A DNA stretch of 64,000 bases from Ketobacter sp964016105 (GCA_964016105.1 CAXHEX010000011.1:1-64000), one strand, 5' to 3'. Shown: positions 26,689 through 36,064, counted from the stretch's first letter. Program-made: numbers and translations. Notes: generated by a model from the sequence alone, not told the origin.

Positions 26689-28140
26689 ATGACGCTACTG
26701 GGAAAGTGGATCAACCAATTTGGCTCAATCATGAATGTCGAACAAACCGATAACGGTATTTTCACCGGTAGCTACGGCTCCCATACTGGTGCTACGGGTA
26801 ACTACAAGGTGGTGGGTGTTTATGACACCTCGCCTCAATCCTTCTCTCAAGCCATAGCTTTTTCCATTTCCTGGCGCGATAACGCTGCTCCACCGGACCC
26901 TTCCTTTAATTGGGTTTCTGGGTTCACAGGCCAGCTGCAGCTGATAAACGGTACCCCCACCATTTCCACCACCTATCTGCTACAGAAAAACTCCGAAGCA
27001 GATGCCAACTGGGGATCCACAGTAGTGGCCACCGCCACATTCACGCCTTACAGCAGCTCTGAATCCCTGGTGGTGGATGCTGATACACTGTGCGTGTCGA
27101 ATAATTCATCCGTAGTGGGCTTTCAACTTTATAAAGGCGATTTGTCCAACAATGGTGCCACACCCTGGTTTGCCGAGGTTGCCATTGGCAACCCGAATCA
27201 ACGCCTAAAATTTATGCTGGACACAGGCACCACCCATACCTGGGTAACGTCTACAGCCTGCTCAACCGAAGCTTGCAATCTGCATAACAAGTTCAACCCC
27301 AACAATTCAACCAGCTTCACAATGATAAACCCTGACTGCCCACCCATAGATTTCGGGCCATGGGGCAGCATGGCAGTGGAACTGGGAAGTGACCAGTTTG
27401 GTCTCAGTATGCCCAACGATAACTTTGAACAAGCCATGGCATTTTACCTGGCGACCCAGTACCAAGGCAGCCAGTTTGCCGATCTGGCCTGCGACGGGGG
27501 CATCTCAATTCCCTCAGTGTTGCCGTCTGGAGTTGACTCCGGTGAACTCTTACCACTTTTAAAATCCGAGGGAAAAATCAACTACGCTGTGGCCGCCTTC
27601 GCCACTGATGACAGCACGGGCAGCGGTAGCTGCTTGCTTGGAGGTATCGATACCAGTAAATATGAGGGTGCATTAAACGTGGTTCAAACCCAGCGCTATA
27701 ACCCCTTTCCCTTCTTATGGGTAATTAACTTAAATTCTCTCAGTTGCCAGAATAAGGTGGTATTGAGCAACGTTAACTTTGCGCTGGATACGGGTTCATC
27801 GCGCTTTAAAGGTGACGCTAACTATATTAATGCACTCATAAAGGCAGCAACCTTGGGTGGCACACTGCCCACAACTCAGCCGGCCACTAACCCTGACTTT
27901 TCCCAATACCCGGATCTGAACCTGAATATAAACGGTGTCAACTACTCTTTAGCGGCAAAACAATACTTTATTCCGAACCAAAATGACCAGTTTGAATTGG
28001 CTTTTCATGTTATGGAAGGCCTGGATGGCTTATTATTAGTGGGTTCCGTATTCTTAGACACGGTTTACTCCGTGTTTTATTATGAGACACTGGTGGCAGG
28101 GGTTCAGGCCATTGGTTTAGGTAAAGTTCCACCCGGTTAA
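26689..28140 (+). CDS. Avidin-domain / pepsin-like aspartic protease fusion
   Basis: Protein of 483 residues with two recognisable parts. Residues 3-120 follow the streptavidin/avidin barrel: GKWINQFGS (Asn9, Ser13), TGSYGS (Tyr29, Ser31), ISWRDN (Trp62), Trp75, TTYLL and ANWGST (Trp108) align with biotin-contacting positions, but the Trp108 equivalent of streptavidin is Tyr96 and the Asp128 equivalent is Ala. Residues about 155-480 are an A1 pepsin-like protease with both catalytic motifs, DTGT (Asp178) and DTGS (Asp367), and a pepsin-like CSTEAC pair (Cys191, Cys196); the flap Tyr is Phe222. No signal peptide is visible, as in bacterial shewasin-type pepsins. GAGGA precedes the ATG. The kinase gene follows after 12 bp. 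Confidence 0.8.
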   Translation: MTLLGKWINQFGSIMNVEQTDNGIFTGSYGSHTGATGNYKVVGVYDTSPQSFSQAIAFSISWRDNAAPPDPSFNWVSGFTGQLQLINGTPTISTTYLLQKNSEADANWGSTVVATATFTPYSSSESLVVDADTLCVSNNSSVVGFQLYKGDLSNNGATPWFAEVAIGNPNQRLKFMLDTGTTHTWVTSTACSTEACNLHNKFNPNNSTSFTMINPDCPPIDFGPWGSMAVELGSDQFGLSMPNDNFEQAMAFYLATQYQGSQFADLACDGGISIPSVLPSGVDSGELLPLLKSEGKINYAVAAFATDDSTGSGSCLLGGIDTSKYEGALNVVQTQRYNPFPFLWVINLNSLSCQNKVVLSNVNFALDTGSSRFKGDANYINALIKAATLGGTLPTTQPATNPDFSQYPDLNLNINGVNYSLAAKQYFIPNQNDQFELAFHVMEGLDGLLLVGSVFLDTVYSVFYYETLVAGVQAIGLGKVPPG

Positions 28141-28152
28141 CAACGGAAGCAA

Positions 28153-30585
28153 ATGACAAAGCTAACAAATACCCGCTTGGCATTATTGTTTGGTGTAACG
28201 TACTACCTTAGTGTGCAATTGGGCATGAACTTTTTGGCCGATGGCGTTGCTTTTTTTTGGCCTGCCAGTGGTGTAGCCTGTGCTTTTTTTATTTTTTCAG
28301 AAAAGCGCCTGTGGCCCCTTTACAGCCTTACCTTCATCCCCGCCTATTTGTACCCTCTTGTGGAAAGTGAGCATTACAGTAAAACCGTGATGGGCTTTTT
28401 GTTGCTGGCCAACTGGCTTCAGTCCATCAGCGCAGGGGCTCTGGTGCAATGGCTAGTGAAATCGGAACTCAGTGTAAATCGCCTGATTCTGCAGACCAAA
28501 CTGGTATTACTAGCCGCGGTGGGTGCCCCATTAATTGCGTCCTTAGTGGGCGTGAACACCTTTTATCTGGCCATGGGGCAACTGGGTTGGCTGGACTATT
28601 TTATCTTCTGGATGATCGGCAACTGTGTGGGCATATTACCCACCATTGCGGTTTGTTCGGTGATAAAAAACTGGAACCAAGACCACTTTAACCGACAACT
28701 GCGAACTGGATTCATCGAGCGTTTCATTTATGTAATCTGTTTCATGGCAGTAACGCACTTTGTCGCCACCAGCAGTGGCGGTGAAAGTGTTTACGCAAAA
28801 ACCATTCCCTACCTGATTTTTCCTATTTTCCTTTACAGTAGCATTCGATTTAAAGCCAGTTTTACCTCGGTGTTATTATTAATCTTTGCCTGCTACGCTT
28901 CCTATTTTGCCGCTAAAGGTCAGGGCCCCTACATTTCATCCGAACTGGCCACGCTCCACAATGTTTTGAGCTTCGATGTATTTATTATTATTTTAAGCTG
29001 CACCTGCTTACTGTTAGCCGCCATACAGTACGAACTGGAGCTGGCGCAGAAACAACTCACACAGGAAAAAGATGAAGCACTGGAACTGAATCGATTAAAA
29101 AATAATTTTATTGGCAACGTCAACCATGAAATCCGCACTCCCGTTACGGGCGTGCTGGGAGCCACCTACCTACTCAAAGACACCAACGTCAGCCCCGATC
29201 AAAGAAGACTACTGGATGTGATCGATGATGCGGGTAAGCACCTGCTCTGCTTGATAAACGATGTACTGGACCTCACCAAGCTGGAAAATAACAAAAAAGA
29301 ACTGGAAGTGGTGGCTTTGGATATTGAAGAGATTCTCCACAGCGTGGTGAACAGTTTTATTTATCAAGCAGACGAAAAAGGCATTGCCATTTACGTGGAT
29401 TGCCAACTTGATATGCCCCAATTCCAGGGCGACGAGACCGCTATAAAGCAGATCCTCAGCAACCTCATTTCCAATGCGGTTAAATTCACTGAACAGGGAC
29501 ACATATGCATTTCTGCAAAGGGAGAATCCGTTCTGCATTTGCAGGTACGAGATACCGGCATTGGTATTGCTAAAGTGAACAGTAATAGAATCTTTGAAGG
29601 CTTTGTTCAGGAAGACTCGTCCATGAACCGGCGCTTTGGCGGCACCGGGCTCGGTTTAACCATATGCGAGCGGCTGGCAACAGTTATGGGAGGCAGCATA
29701 ACCCTCACCAGCCAACAGGGGGAAGGTAGTTGCTTTGACGTTCACTTGCCCCTTGATTCCAAGCCACAACAACAGGATCCTGGCCACAGCCTGGATAACA
29801 TACAAGTGGTAGCCTACAGCAACGACCATTTGCAGAACCGGTTGCTGGAGCGATTGCTGGGCAACAACACCGAGTCCTTTGAGATTCGAAGCTGGGTCCA
29901 CGAAGAAGAGATCCTTTCAGCACCGAAGCCATCCCAAACCACATTTATTATTAACTGGCTGGGCAAGGATCGACAGCAGCTAAACACCCTGTTGCATAAG
30001 CTTAAAGAACGTTCAGAGCACTATATTTTAATCTTACCCTGGAGTATGGAAACCAGTGCAGTGAACAACATTAGTGTATTGTACCGCCCCATTAACCAAA
30101 GCAGGCTTTTGCAACAACTCAACCATGGCTATAGCCAGAGCAAACCCACCACCTTGAATGTAGTGCTGGATCAGGAACTGAATAAAATGACGCAACTGAA
30201 CATTTTATTGGCGGAGGATAACCCCGTAAATTCCATGATCGCCCGAACCATGCTGGAGAGAAGTGGCTGCTCGGTGGTTTGTGCTGCTGATGGCGAGCAA
30301 GCTGTAAGAAAAGCCAATGAGCATGAATTTGATATGGTGTTAATGGACGTACAGATGCCCATCATGGACGGATTTACCGCCAGCAGGGAAATAAAGAAAC
30401 AACACCCCAATTTACCGGTGGTGGCATTCACCGCCAACTACAGTGAGCAATTGAAACGAGAGTTTAGCGAAGCAGGCATGGAGGAGGTTTTGAACAAACC
30501 CTTCAATCAAGCGGACTTGCAAAATATCCTAAACACGGTGATGGTTAACCCACCTCTCCACCCACATAAAGCCAGCAGCCATTAA
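28153..30585 (+). CDS. MASE1 hybrid sensor histidine kinase
   Basis: Inner-membrane sensor of 810 residues. The first 290 residues form about eight helices of the MASE1 type (FFWPASGVACAFF is the characteristic segment). A short coiled coil leads to HisKA with His325 in NHEIRTP, then an HATPase domain (NLISNAVKFT, DTGIGI, GGTGLGL) and a C-terminal receiver with Asp732 in LMDVQMPIMDG and its Lys in NKPF. A degenerate receiver-like stretch may lie at about 545-665. No output domain, so it must pass the phosphate on. It is co-directional with the avidin-pepsin gene, 12 bp apart. The 3' end overlaps the convergent SEC-C gene by 41 bp. Confidence 0.9.
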   Translation: MTKLTNTRLALLFGVTYYLSVQLGMNFLADGVAFFWPASGVACAFFIFSEKRLWPLYSLTFIPAYLYPLVESEHYSKTVMGFLLLANWLQSISAGALVQWLVKSELSVNRLILQTKLVLLAAVGAPLIASLVGVNTFYLAMGQLGWLDYFIFWMIGNCVGILPTIAVCSVIKNWNQDHFNRQLRTGFIERFIYVICFMAVTHFVATSSGGESVYAKTIPYLIFPIFLYSSIRFKASFTSVLLLIFACYASYFAAKGQGPYISSELATLHNVLSFDVFIIILSCTCLLLAAIQYELELAQKQLTQEKDEALELNRLKNNFIGNVNHEIRTPVTGVLGATYLLKDTNVSPDQRRLLDVIDDAGKHLLCLINDVLDLTKLENNKKELEVVALDIEEILHSVVNSFIYQADEKGIAIYVDCQLDMPQFQGDETAIKQILSNLISNAVKFTEQGHICISAKGESVLHLQVRDTGIGIAKVNSNRIFEGFVQEDSSMNRRFGGTGLGLTICERLATVMGGSITLTSQQGEGSCFDVHLPLDSKPQQQDPGHSLDNIQVVAYSNDHLQNRLLERLLGNNTESFEIRSWVHEEEILSAPKPSQTTFIINWLGKDRQQLNTLLHKLKERSEHYILILPWSMETSAVNNISVLYRPINQSRLLQQLNHGYSQSKPTTLNVVLDQELNKMTQLNILLAEDNPVNSMIARTMLERSGCSVVCAADGEQAVRKANEHEFDMVLMDVQMPIMDGFTASREIKKQHPNLPVVAFTANYSEQLKREFSEAGMEEVLNKPFNQADLQNILNTVMVNPPLHPHKASSH

Positions 30586-30934
30586 TCCGCTTAAACACCG
30601 ACTTTTCATGCATCACTTCTTTCTCCCCCTGTGAGTTGAAGAATTCTGCACGAAATTCCACTGTGCCTTCGTCGCCTTTCTGTGACTTAAACAGGATTTC
30701 CAGACCCGTCCATTCTACTGAGCGCTGGGATAATTCCATTTCTGAACTGGTTGGGGCCGTAACCGGCAACCAAGTGCGCAACAAGTATCCACCATAGCCC
30801 CCAAGAGCATAAGCACTGTATCGAGAGCGCATGAGTTGCTCCGGCGTTTTCGCTGATTCATTGGCATCCAAAAACCGGCCACAACAGCGATCAAAACTCT
30901 TTCCACTGCCACAGGGGCACGCTTGTTTTGTCAT
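30545..30934 (-). CDS. YchJ-like SEC-C motif protein
   Basis: A 129-residue protein with an N-terminal zinc-binding SEC-C motif, CPCGSGKSFDRCC (residues 6-18), followed by the YchJ/UPF0225 domain (RSRYSAYALG, WTGLEILFKSQKGDEGTVEFRAEF). YchJ-like proteins are widespread and of unknown function. The start at 30934 places the zinc motif at the N-terminus as in the family. It follows the alcohol dehydrogenase gene by 7 bp, and its 3' end overlaps the kinase gene on the other strand. Confidence 0.85.
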   Translation of the reverse strand: MTKQACPCGSGKSFDRCCGRFLDANESAKTPEQLMRSRYSAYALGGYGGYLLRTWLPVTAPTSSEMELSQRSVEWTGLEILFKSQKGDEGTVEFRAEFFNSQGEKEVMHEKSVFKRINGCWLYVGGEVG

Positions 30935-30941
30935 ATCGGTT

Positions 30942-32105
30942 TTAAGTCCACAATTGCTCGTAAAGAGACACCATTTCCTCCAGAGTAGGCACTCTGGGAT
31001 TATTGGCCGGCGATCCTGAAGCCAGGGCTTGCTCCGCCATCGTATGCCGAACGGAGAAAAAGGCCTCACGCTCTATACCGAATTCAGAGGGGCTGGGTAC
31101 CTTCAAATCCCGGTTCAATGCTATTAACTCATCTTGCAACCGCTGACAGGCATGCTCATCAGAAACGTTGGCATCGGCCAAACCCATGGCTCGAGCACAA
31201 TTTGCATAACGGTCGGGGGCTGCCTCTAGAGAAAACCGAGTCACAGCAGGCAATAACATGGCATTAGAGAGACCGTGGGGCACATGGAAAAAAGCGCCGA
31301 TAGGACGACTCATACCATGCACCAGAGCCACAGAGGCGTTGGAAAAAGCAACTCCCGCTAAGGTGGCACCCAGCATAACCTTCTCTCGAGCCTTGGCATC
31401 CTGACCATCGTTGTATACGATCCGCAGGTTGGGTGCAATCAAACCCATGGCTTGCAAAGCTTGAGCATCTGTAAACAGGTTGGCTTTCTTTGAAACGTAC
31501 GCCTCAATGGCATGGGTAAGAGCATCAATGGCTGTGTCAGCGGTGGTCCTTGGGGGCAAACTCAGGGTCAATTCATAATCCACGATGGCTGCGTAAGGCA
31601 CGAAACCCAGCCCCATGCAGAGCATTTTTTCACCTCGATCCTGGTCGGTAATCACCGTTGCTTTGGTTGCTTCTGAACCGGTGCCCCCGGTAGTTGGAAT
31701 GGCAATAAGCGGTAAACCAAGCTCATCTACCACCCTGGGTACCTTGTAATCTGCCATGACCCCGCCGTGGGATGCTAAGATGGCAATGGCCTTAGCACTG
31801 TCAATGGGACTACCTCCCCCCAAAGCGATCAAGCAATCAAAGCCCTTCTCTTTCACCATATCCACTGCCGGCAGCAAAGAGGCCTCTGTGGGTTCTGGCA
31901 CGGTCTCAGCAAAAACCTCTGCTTTCGCAACGTCCGCCGCCTGAAGTTGACTCTCCAGGCGTTCCACGTAACCCAACTGGACCATCATGGCATCGGTAAT
32001 GATCAGTGGGTTTTTACAACCCAGCTGCTTTAATACGTCAGTGACTTGGGATAACGCCCCTGCCCCAACGTGCATAATTCTCGGCAATGCAATCATGTTG
32101 CTCAT
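30942..32105 (-). CDS. Iron-containing alcohol dehydrogenase
   Basis: NAD(P)-dependent group III dehydrogenase of 387 residues. The nucleotide motif GGGSPIDSAKA and the metal-ligand region DALTHAIEAYVSKKAN followed by HGMSRPIGAFFHVPHG (His ligands) are typical of the YiaY/AdhB branch that oxidises small primary alcohols such as ethanol or butanol. The ribosome site AAAGGAG is ideally placed before the ATG. The SEC-C protein gene lies 7 bp downstream in the same unit. Substrate range is inferred from family only. Confidence 0.9.
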   Translation of the reverse strand: MSNMIALPRIMHVGAGALSQVTDVLKQLGCKNPLIITDAMMVQLGYVERLESQLQAADVAKAEVFAETVPEPTEASLLPAVDMVKEKGFDCLIALGGGSPIDSAKAIAILASHGGVMADYKVPRVVDELGLPLIAIPTTGGTGSEATKATVITDQDRGEKMLCMGLGFVPYAAIVDYELTLSLPPRTTADTAIDALTHAIEAYVSKKANLFTDAQALQAMGLIAPNLRIVYNDGQDAKAREKVMLGATLAGVAFSNASVALVHGMSRPIGAFFHVPHGLSNAMLLPAVTRFSLEAAPDRYANCARAMGLADANVSDEHACQRLQDELIALNRDLKVPSPSEFGIEREAFFSVRHTMAEQALASGSPANNPRVPTLEEMVSLYEQLWT

Positions 32106-32138
32106 AGAGGGCTCCTTTCTTTTTATTGTGTTACAGAA

Positions 32139-32384
32139 TCAAAACAGTTCAAGTTTTTGTTGTCTTGAAAGCTTCTTAAGTTGGCTTTCTCGACGTGCAG
32201 CCTGGGGTCGATCTTCAGCCGCTTCACTGTACACCAAAACCACCGGGCGGCGGGCCCTGGTGTACTTTGCCCCAGCCCGACCACTATTATGCTCTTCCAC
32301 CCGCCGCTCCAGGTCCGTAGTTATTCCTGTATATAGGGTGTCGTCTGCGCATCGCAGCATATAGACATACCAGTTGTTATTCAA
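32139..32384 (-). CDS. GIY-YIG nuclease superfamily protein (YhbQ-like)
   Basis: Minimal GIY-YIG domain of 81 residues: WYVYMLRCADDTLYTGITTDLERRVEEHN contains the Y-V-Y and Y-T-G core, the catalytic Arg and the Glu-His region; the C-terminal helix AARRESQLKKLSRQQKLEL is standard for the UPF0213/YhbQ group. A DNA-processing role is presumed from the fold. It lies upstream of, and on the same strand as, the alcohol dehydrogenase, 33 bp apart. Confidence 0.85.
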   Translation of the reverse strand: MNNNWYVYMLRCADDTLYTGITTDLERRVEEHNSGRAGAKYTRARRPVVLVYSEAAEDRPQAARRESQLKKLSRQQKLELF

Positions 32385-32505
32385 TTTTGAATCCGTAAAG
32401 GCAGAATATCTATTGAAAAAGTACCCCTTACCGCGGTACCTGTTAATAGTATCGGTGTATTTTTGAACTAAATACAGCGCTTAGATTAAAAAAGAAAACC
32501 ACCTG

Positions 32506-33330
32506 CTAGACCAAGGCAAATCGCTCCATAAAAAACTTAAGCTGATCTGAATTGTTGTGTTGCCAGGGATGAAAATCTTTACGAAAGAAATCCAAATAAT
32601 CCGGTAGAAGACGCCAAATCATGCCCCGAGGAGCAAGAAAATACCTAAAACCTTGAACCCACATTTTTGGATCATTGAGGTTGTTAGAATGCTTCATGAG
32701 CTGAAGTGTACTGGCCGTGGTTTCCAATACAAAAAGAAAGGTGAGCAGCAACATATGGGAACGACGTAGAAAGTCATCATCCACTGTTTGTCGATAAACA
32801 TCAAACGCCACCGCCTTATGTTCAATCTCCTCTGCCACATGCCAAGCCCACAACTTTCTTACTTCAGGAGCCAGTTTTTCCAGCTCGTCAGGCGACTTGC
32901 GCAGAAAGAAATCCGCAATAATTGCCGTTAGGTGTTCCGCACAAACCGTATGGGCCAATTGCCTTTCCTTGGAAAATCGTTTGCGCATAAACTTGGCCGC
33001 TTTCACCATTCTTTTTTCCACGCGGGCCACTGCAAACCCTTTGCTCTTCATTAGACCATTTAAGGCATCATGCTCTTTAGAGTGGTGGGCCTCCTGACCA
33101 ATAAAAGCCCGTATTTGTTTTTGCAGTTGCGGGTCGTCAATCTGGTCCTGAAAATAGCGCACACTGTTTATAAACTGCTTTTCGCCTTCAGGAAACGTGG
33201 CCGAAAGAGCCGTTAAGAAAAGCGTCAGCAAGGGACTGTTGTCGTACCAATAATCAGGCACTTTTTCATCGAACTGAAAGTTCATATGGCGCACTTGAAT
33301 ATCAGGTTGAGGTGCAAATGCCGTATTCAT
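32506..33330 (-). CDS. Metal-dependent hydrolase of the PF10118 family
   Basis: A 274-residue all-helical protein with the metal-ligand pattern of PF10118: ALSATFPEGEKQFINSVRYF, IGQEAHHSKEHDALN and WHAVEEIEHKAVAFDVY-like Glu/His pairs (here WHVAEEIEHKAVAF), resembling di-iron ferritin-like enzymes. Family members sit in lipid and hydrocarbon gene clusters; activity is unproven. The start at 33330 (MNTAFAPQPD) has GGAG at the right distance. It is divergent from an AraC-type regulator, and a 28-bp site 90 bp upstream is repeated in front of the flavin monooxygenase. Confidence 0.85.
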   Translation of the reverse strand: MNTAFAPQPDIQVRHMNFQFDEKVPDYWYDNSPLLTLFLTALSATFPEGEKQFINSVRYFQDQIDDPQLQKQIRAFIGQEAHHSKEHDALNGLMKSKGFAVARVEKRMVKAAKFMRKRFSKERQLAHTVCAEHLTAIIADFFLRKSPDELEKLAPEVRKLWAWHVAEEIEHKAVAFDVYRQTVDDDFLRRSHMLLLTFLFVLETTASTLQLMKHSNNLNDPKMWVQGFRYFLAPRGMIWRLLPDYLDFFRKDFHPWQHNNSDQLKFFMERFALV

Positions 33331-33420
33331 AATATTCTCCCTTGAATGCATTGGCCGACCTATGGGGCAATGATATTGGCTCATTATGCCAGCTCCAGAA
33401 AAACGTCAGGAGTGAACCAG

Positions 33421-33448
33421 GGGACATTCTACTTGTCATTAGTGGCCA
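33421..33448. promoter_or_regulatory. Conserved 28-bp regulator site, copy A
   Basis: Begins GGGACA, contains CTTGTCAT and ends AGTGGCCA. It matches copy B (36154-36181) in 24 of 28 positions, in the same orientation and at the same distance (90 versus 89 bp) upstream of a minus-strand start codon. It probably binds the adjacent AraC-family protein. Confidence 0.65.
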
Positions 33449-33506
33449 AAAGACGCCTTTTGAATTACTATTCAATTTTAGCCTTGCCATTGATAAGAGC
33501 GTATTA

Positions 33507-34547
33507 ATGTCCACTACAAAGACCCTAAAGGACTGGGCAAACCTTCCCATTTTGAATGTGTTTCCCAATACTTATCTGGCCATTGCATCGGAACGGGGCC
33601 TGCAACCCCGAGAAGCCTTGAACAGGGCGGGACTGGAGCAAGAAAGACTTGCTGACCCGGCGGGGGTTATAGGCGTGATGGAGTACGAGCGCTTGATCAA
33701 TGTCATATTGGACGCTGTGGGTGATAAAGGGATTGGTATTGAAGTGGGGTGGCGGCTACCCCCTACTGCCTATGGCAATTTTGGCTACGCCCTGCTTTGC
33801 AGCGCAACCATTGAGCAGGCATTGCAAGTCTGCCAGCGCTTTTGGCACCTGATCGCAAAGGGTATTCACTTCAACCACGAAACCCAAGGTGACACTTGCG
33901 TGGTGGAATTGACTTTTATGCAAGAACCACCGCCGTCGTTTCGCAAACTTTCGCTGGAGTCGTCCCTGGTGAGCATTTTCCGAGGCTTCCAATTACTGGC
34001 GGGCAGCGAGCAAAGCGCCAGTGAAATATGGTTTGATTTCGAAAAGCCTGAATACTGGAATGAAGTAAGCCTTCCCCTTTGCGAAGTTAAACATGGGATG
34101 CCCGTCAGCCAGTACCGCTACGACAAAAATCTGCTACAGCGTCATGCGGTGATGTCCAACCCCACCGGATTTCAGTTCGCAATTGAACAATGCGAGCGCG
34201 AACTGTCTCTGCTGGATTCCAAAGCCAGCCAAGTGTTAAACCGGGTAAAAAAAGAGATGGTGTTCAGCGTAACGGGGTATCCTGACCTGGTGGAGCTAGG
34301 CAAACGGTTAAACATGACACCTCGAACCTTGCGCCGACGCCTGGATGAAGAAGGCAATAAATACTCTACGATTTTGGAACAAGCCCGTCGGCGAGACGCC
34401 ATCCGATTACTGGACAACCATGACATGGAAATCCAGAAAATCGCCGAGCTGTTGGGTTACGCAGACCCAGCCAACTTTACCCGGGCTTTTCGCCAATGGA
34501 CCGGGCAAACCCCCAGTCAGTATCGATTAACCCGTCGATCCGATTAA
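33507..34547 (+). CDS. AraC-family transcriptional regulator (Arabinose_bd N-terminal domain)
   Basis: Regulator of 346 residues. The N-terminal ~220 residues have the Arabinose_bd/OruR-like pattern (ALNRAGLEQERLADPAG, YGNFGYALLCSATIEQAL); the C-terminal AraC domain has two helix-turn-helices, LGKRLNMTPRTLRRRLDEEG and IQKIAELLGYADPANFTRAFRQWTG. The start at 33507 (MSTTKTLKDW) is chosen because the longer ORF from 33342 runs through the regulatory region. Similar regulators often control lipid, alkane or BVMO clusters. Likely targets: the divergent PF10118 hydrolase and the nearby flavin monooxygenase, through the shared 28-bp site. Confidence 0.88.
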   Translation: MSTTKTLKDWANLPILNVFPNTYLAIASERGLQPREALNRAGLEQERLADPAGVIGVMEYERLINVILDAVGDKGIGIEVGWRLPPTAYGNFGYALLCSATIEQALQVCQRFWHLIAKGIHFNHETQGDTCVVELTFMQEPPPSFRKLSLESSLVSIFRGFQLLAGSEQSASEIWFDFEKPEYWNEVSLPLCEVKHGMPVSQYRYDKNLLQRHAVMSNPTGFQFAIEQCERELSLLDSKASQVLNRVKKEMVFSVTGYPDLVELGKRLNMTPRTLRRRLDEEGNKYSTILEQARRRDAIRLLDNHDMEIQKIAELLGYADPANFTRAFRQWTGQTPSQYRLTRRSD

Positions 34548-34606
34548 ACCAGGACACTAACTATGTGTGTGAGGTTTGCTTGAGTCTAGGTTGGAAGCAA
34601 GGCAAG

Positions 34607-36064
34607 TTATTTGGTTCTTGCACCGAACTCCAAGCTGCCATCGGCAATTCGCCCGAACCGTAACATTGCCAGGTCAAGAACGTAATTTTGATATAATTTC
34701 CATGGCGCTTTAGCGCCCTGCTTAGGCACCTTGCTCAATGCCCTTTGAATGTAACCCGCTGACATATCCACAAAGGGAGTGTGCTGCACATCTTTGTGGT
34801 TACGTGGCACAACTTGCCGCACGCCTTTTTTGTCCATGTATTTTAGCAGCCGACACACAAATTCCGATATGAGATCTGCTTTCAAAGTCCAAGACGCATT
34901 GGTATAACCAAACACCATGCCAAAATTGGGTAGGTCTTCAAACATCAGGCCCTTGTAATACATTTTTTTGCTGGGGTCGTATGGGATACCGTCAATACTC
35001 AGCTCCATTCCTCCAGCAAGCTGAATATCAAGGCCAGTTGCGGTGACGATGATATCCGCTTCCAGCTCCTGCCCTGACTTTAATAAAAGCCCCGTTTCAG
35101 TAAATGTGTCGATGTGGTCAGTCACCACAGATACTTTACCTTTGCGAATGGCACGAAATAAATCTCCATTGGGAACAGCACACATGCGTTGGTCCCAGGG
35201 ATTGTAATCCGGGGTAAAGTGCTTCATGTCTACGTTGGGGCCAATCCGATCAGCAACGTGCTTTTGAATAAAGTTGCGCATTTTGTCCGGGTAAGCTCGG
35301 CTAAAATTATAAACGCCCATACTCAACGCCACATTGCGGGTACGAGCAATGCGATAAACCCATTTGTCCGGCAAGAACTCACGCATTTTGCTGGACAACA
35401 CGTCTTTTTCGGGCACCGTCATAACATAGGTGGGCGAACGCTGTAACATGGTCACATGGGCTGCGGTGTTTGACATGGAGGGAGCCAGAGTCACAGCAGT
35501 AGCTCCGCTGCCTATGATCACCACGTTTTTGTCGCTGTAGTCCAGATCCTGGGGCCAGTGCTGGGGGTGGATCACCTCCCCCTGGAAACGCTCTTTTCCC
35601 TTAAACTCTGGCTCATAGCCCGCCGCGTAATTGTAGTAACCTGAGCAGCATAGAAAGAAATTACAATAGTAAGGGCTGGTGGCTCCGGTTTTAGTATTCT
35701 CTACCTCCACTCGCCACTGGGCACGGTCACTGATCCAGTTAGCGCTGAGCACTTTCTGGCTATAGCGTATTTTGGAATCCACACCGTACTGTGCAGCGGT
35801 TTCTTTTATGTATTCTCTTATGGATTCGCCATCGGCAATGGCTTTGGGGTTAGTCCAGGGTTTAAAGTTATACCCTAAAGTGTACATGTCTGAGTCAGAC
35901 CGGATTCCGGGATAGCGGAACAAATCCCAGGTACCACCCATGGCATCTCGCGACTCCAACACCAGATAGGTTTTATCTGGGCAGTCTATTTCCAGGTGGC
36001 AAGCTGCACCTATGCCAGACAATCCCGCACCCATTATCAATACATCAACCTGATTTTCATTCAT
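34607..36064 (-). CDS. Flavin-containing (Baeyer-Villiger type) monooxygenase
   Basis: FAD/NADPH enzyme of 485 residues. The N-terminal FAD loop GAGLSGIG (12-19), GGTWDLFRYPGIRSDSDM, the NADPH loop GSGATAV and the fingerprint FQGEVIHPQHWP (family F-x-G-x3-H-x3-W-P) identify a class B monooxygenase of the BVMO/FMO group, which inserts oxygen next to ketones or oxidises alkyl chains or heteroatoms. The start at 36064 (MNENQVDV) is an ATG; a GTG two codons earlier is possible. A copy of the 28-bp putative AraC site lies 89 bp upstream. Confidence 0.9.
   Translation of the reverse strand: MNENQVDVLIMGAGLSGIGAACHLEIDCPDKTYLVLESRDAMGGTWDLFRYPGIRSDSDMYTLGYNFKPWTNPKAIADGESIREYIKETAAQYGVDSKIRYSQKVLSANWISDRAQWRVEVENTKTGATSPYYCNFFLCCSGYYNYAAGYEPEFKGKERFQGEVIHPQHWPQDLDYSDKNVVIIGSGATAVTLAPSMSNTAAHVTMLQRSPTYVMTVPEKDVLSSKMREFLPDKWVYRIARTRNVALSMGVYNFSRAYPDKMRNFIQKHVADRIGPNVDMKHFTPDYNPWDQRMCAVPNGDLFRAIRKGKVSVVTDHIDTFTETGLLLKSGQELEADIIVTATGLDIQLAGGMELSIDGIPYDPSKKMYYKGLMFEDLPNFGMVFGYTNASWTLKADLISEFVCRLLKYMDKKGVRQVVPRNHKDVQHTPFVDMSAGYIQRALSKVPKQGAKAPWKLYQNYVLDLAMLRFGRIADGSLEFGARTK

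Noticed and set aside
30545..30585. Possible regulatory antisense overlap between the hybrid kinase and the SEC-C gene.
   Set aside because: A 41-bp tail-to-tail overlap is ordinary in compact genomes and nothing else points to regulation.
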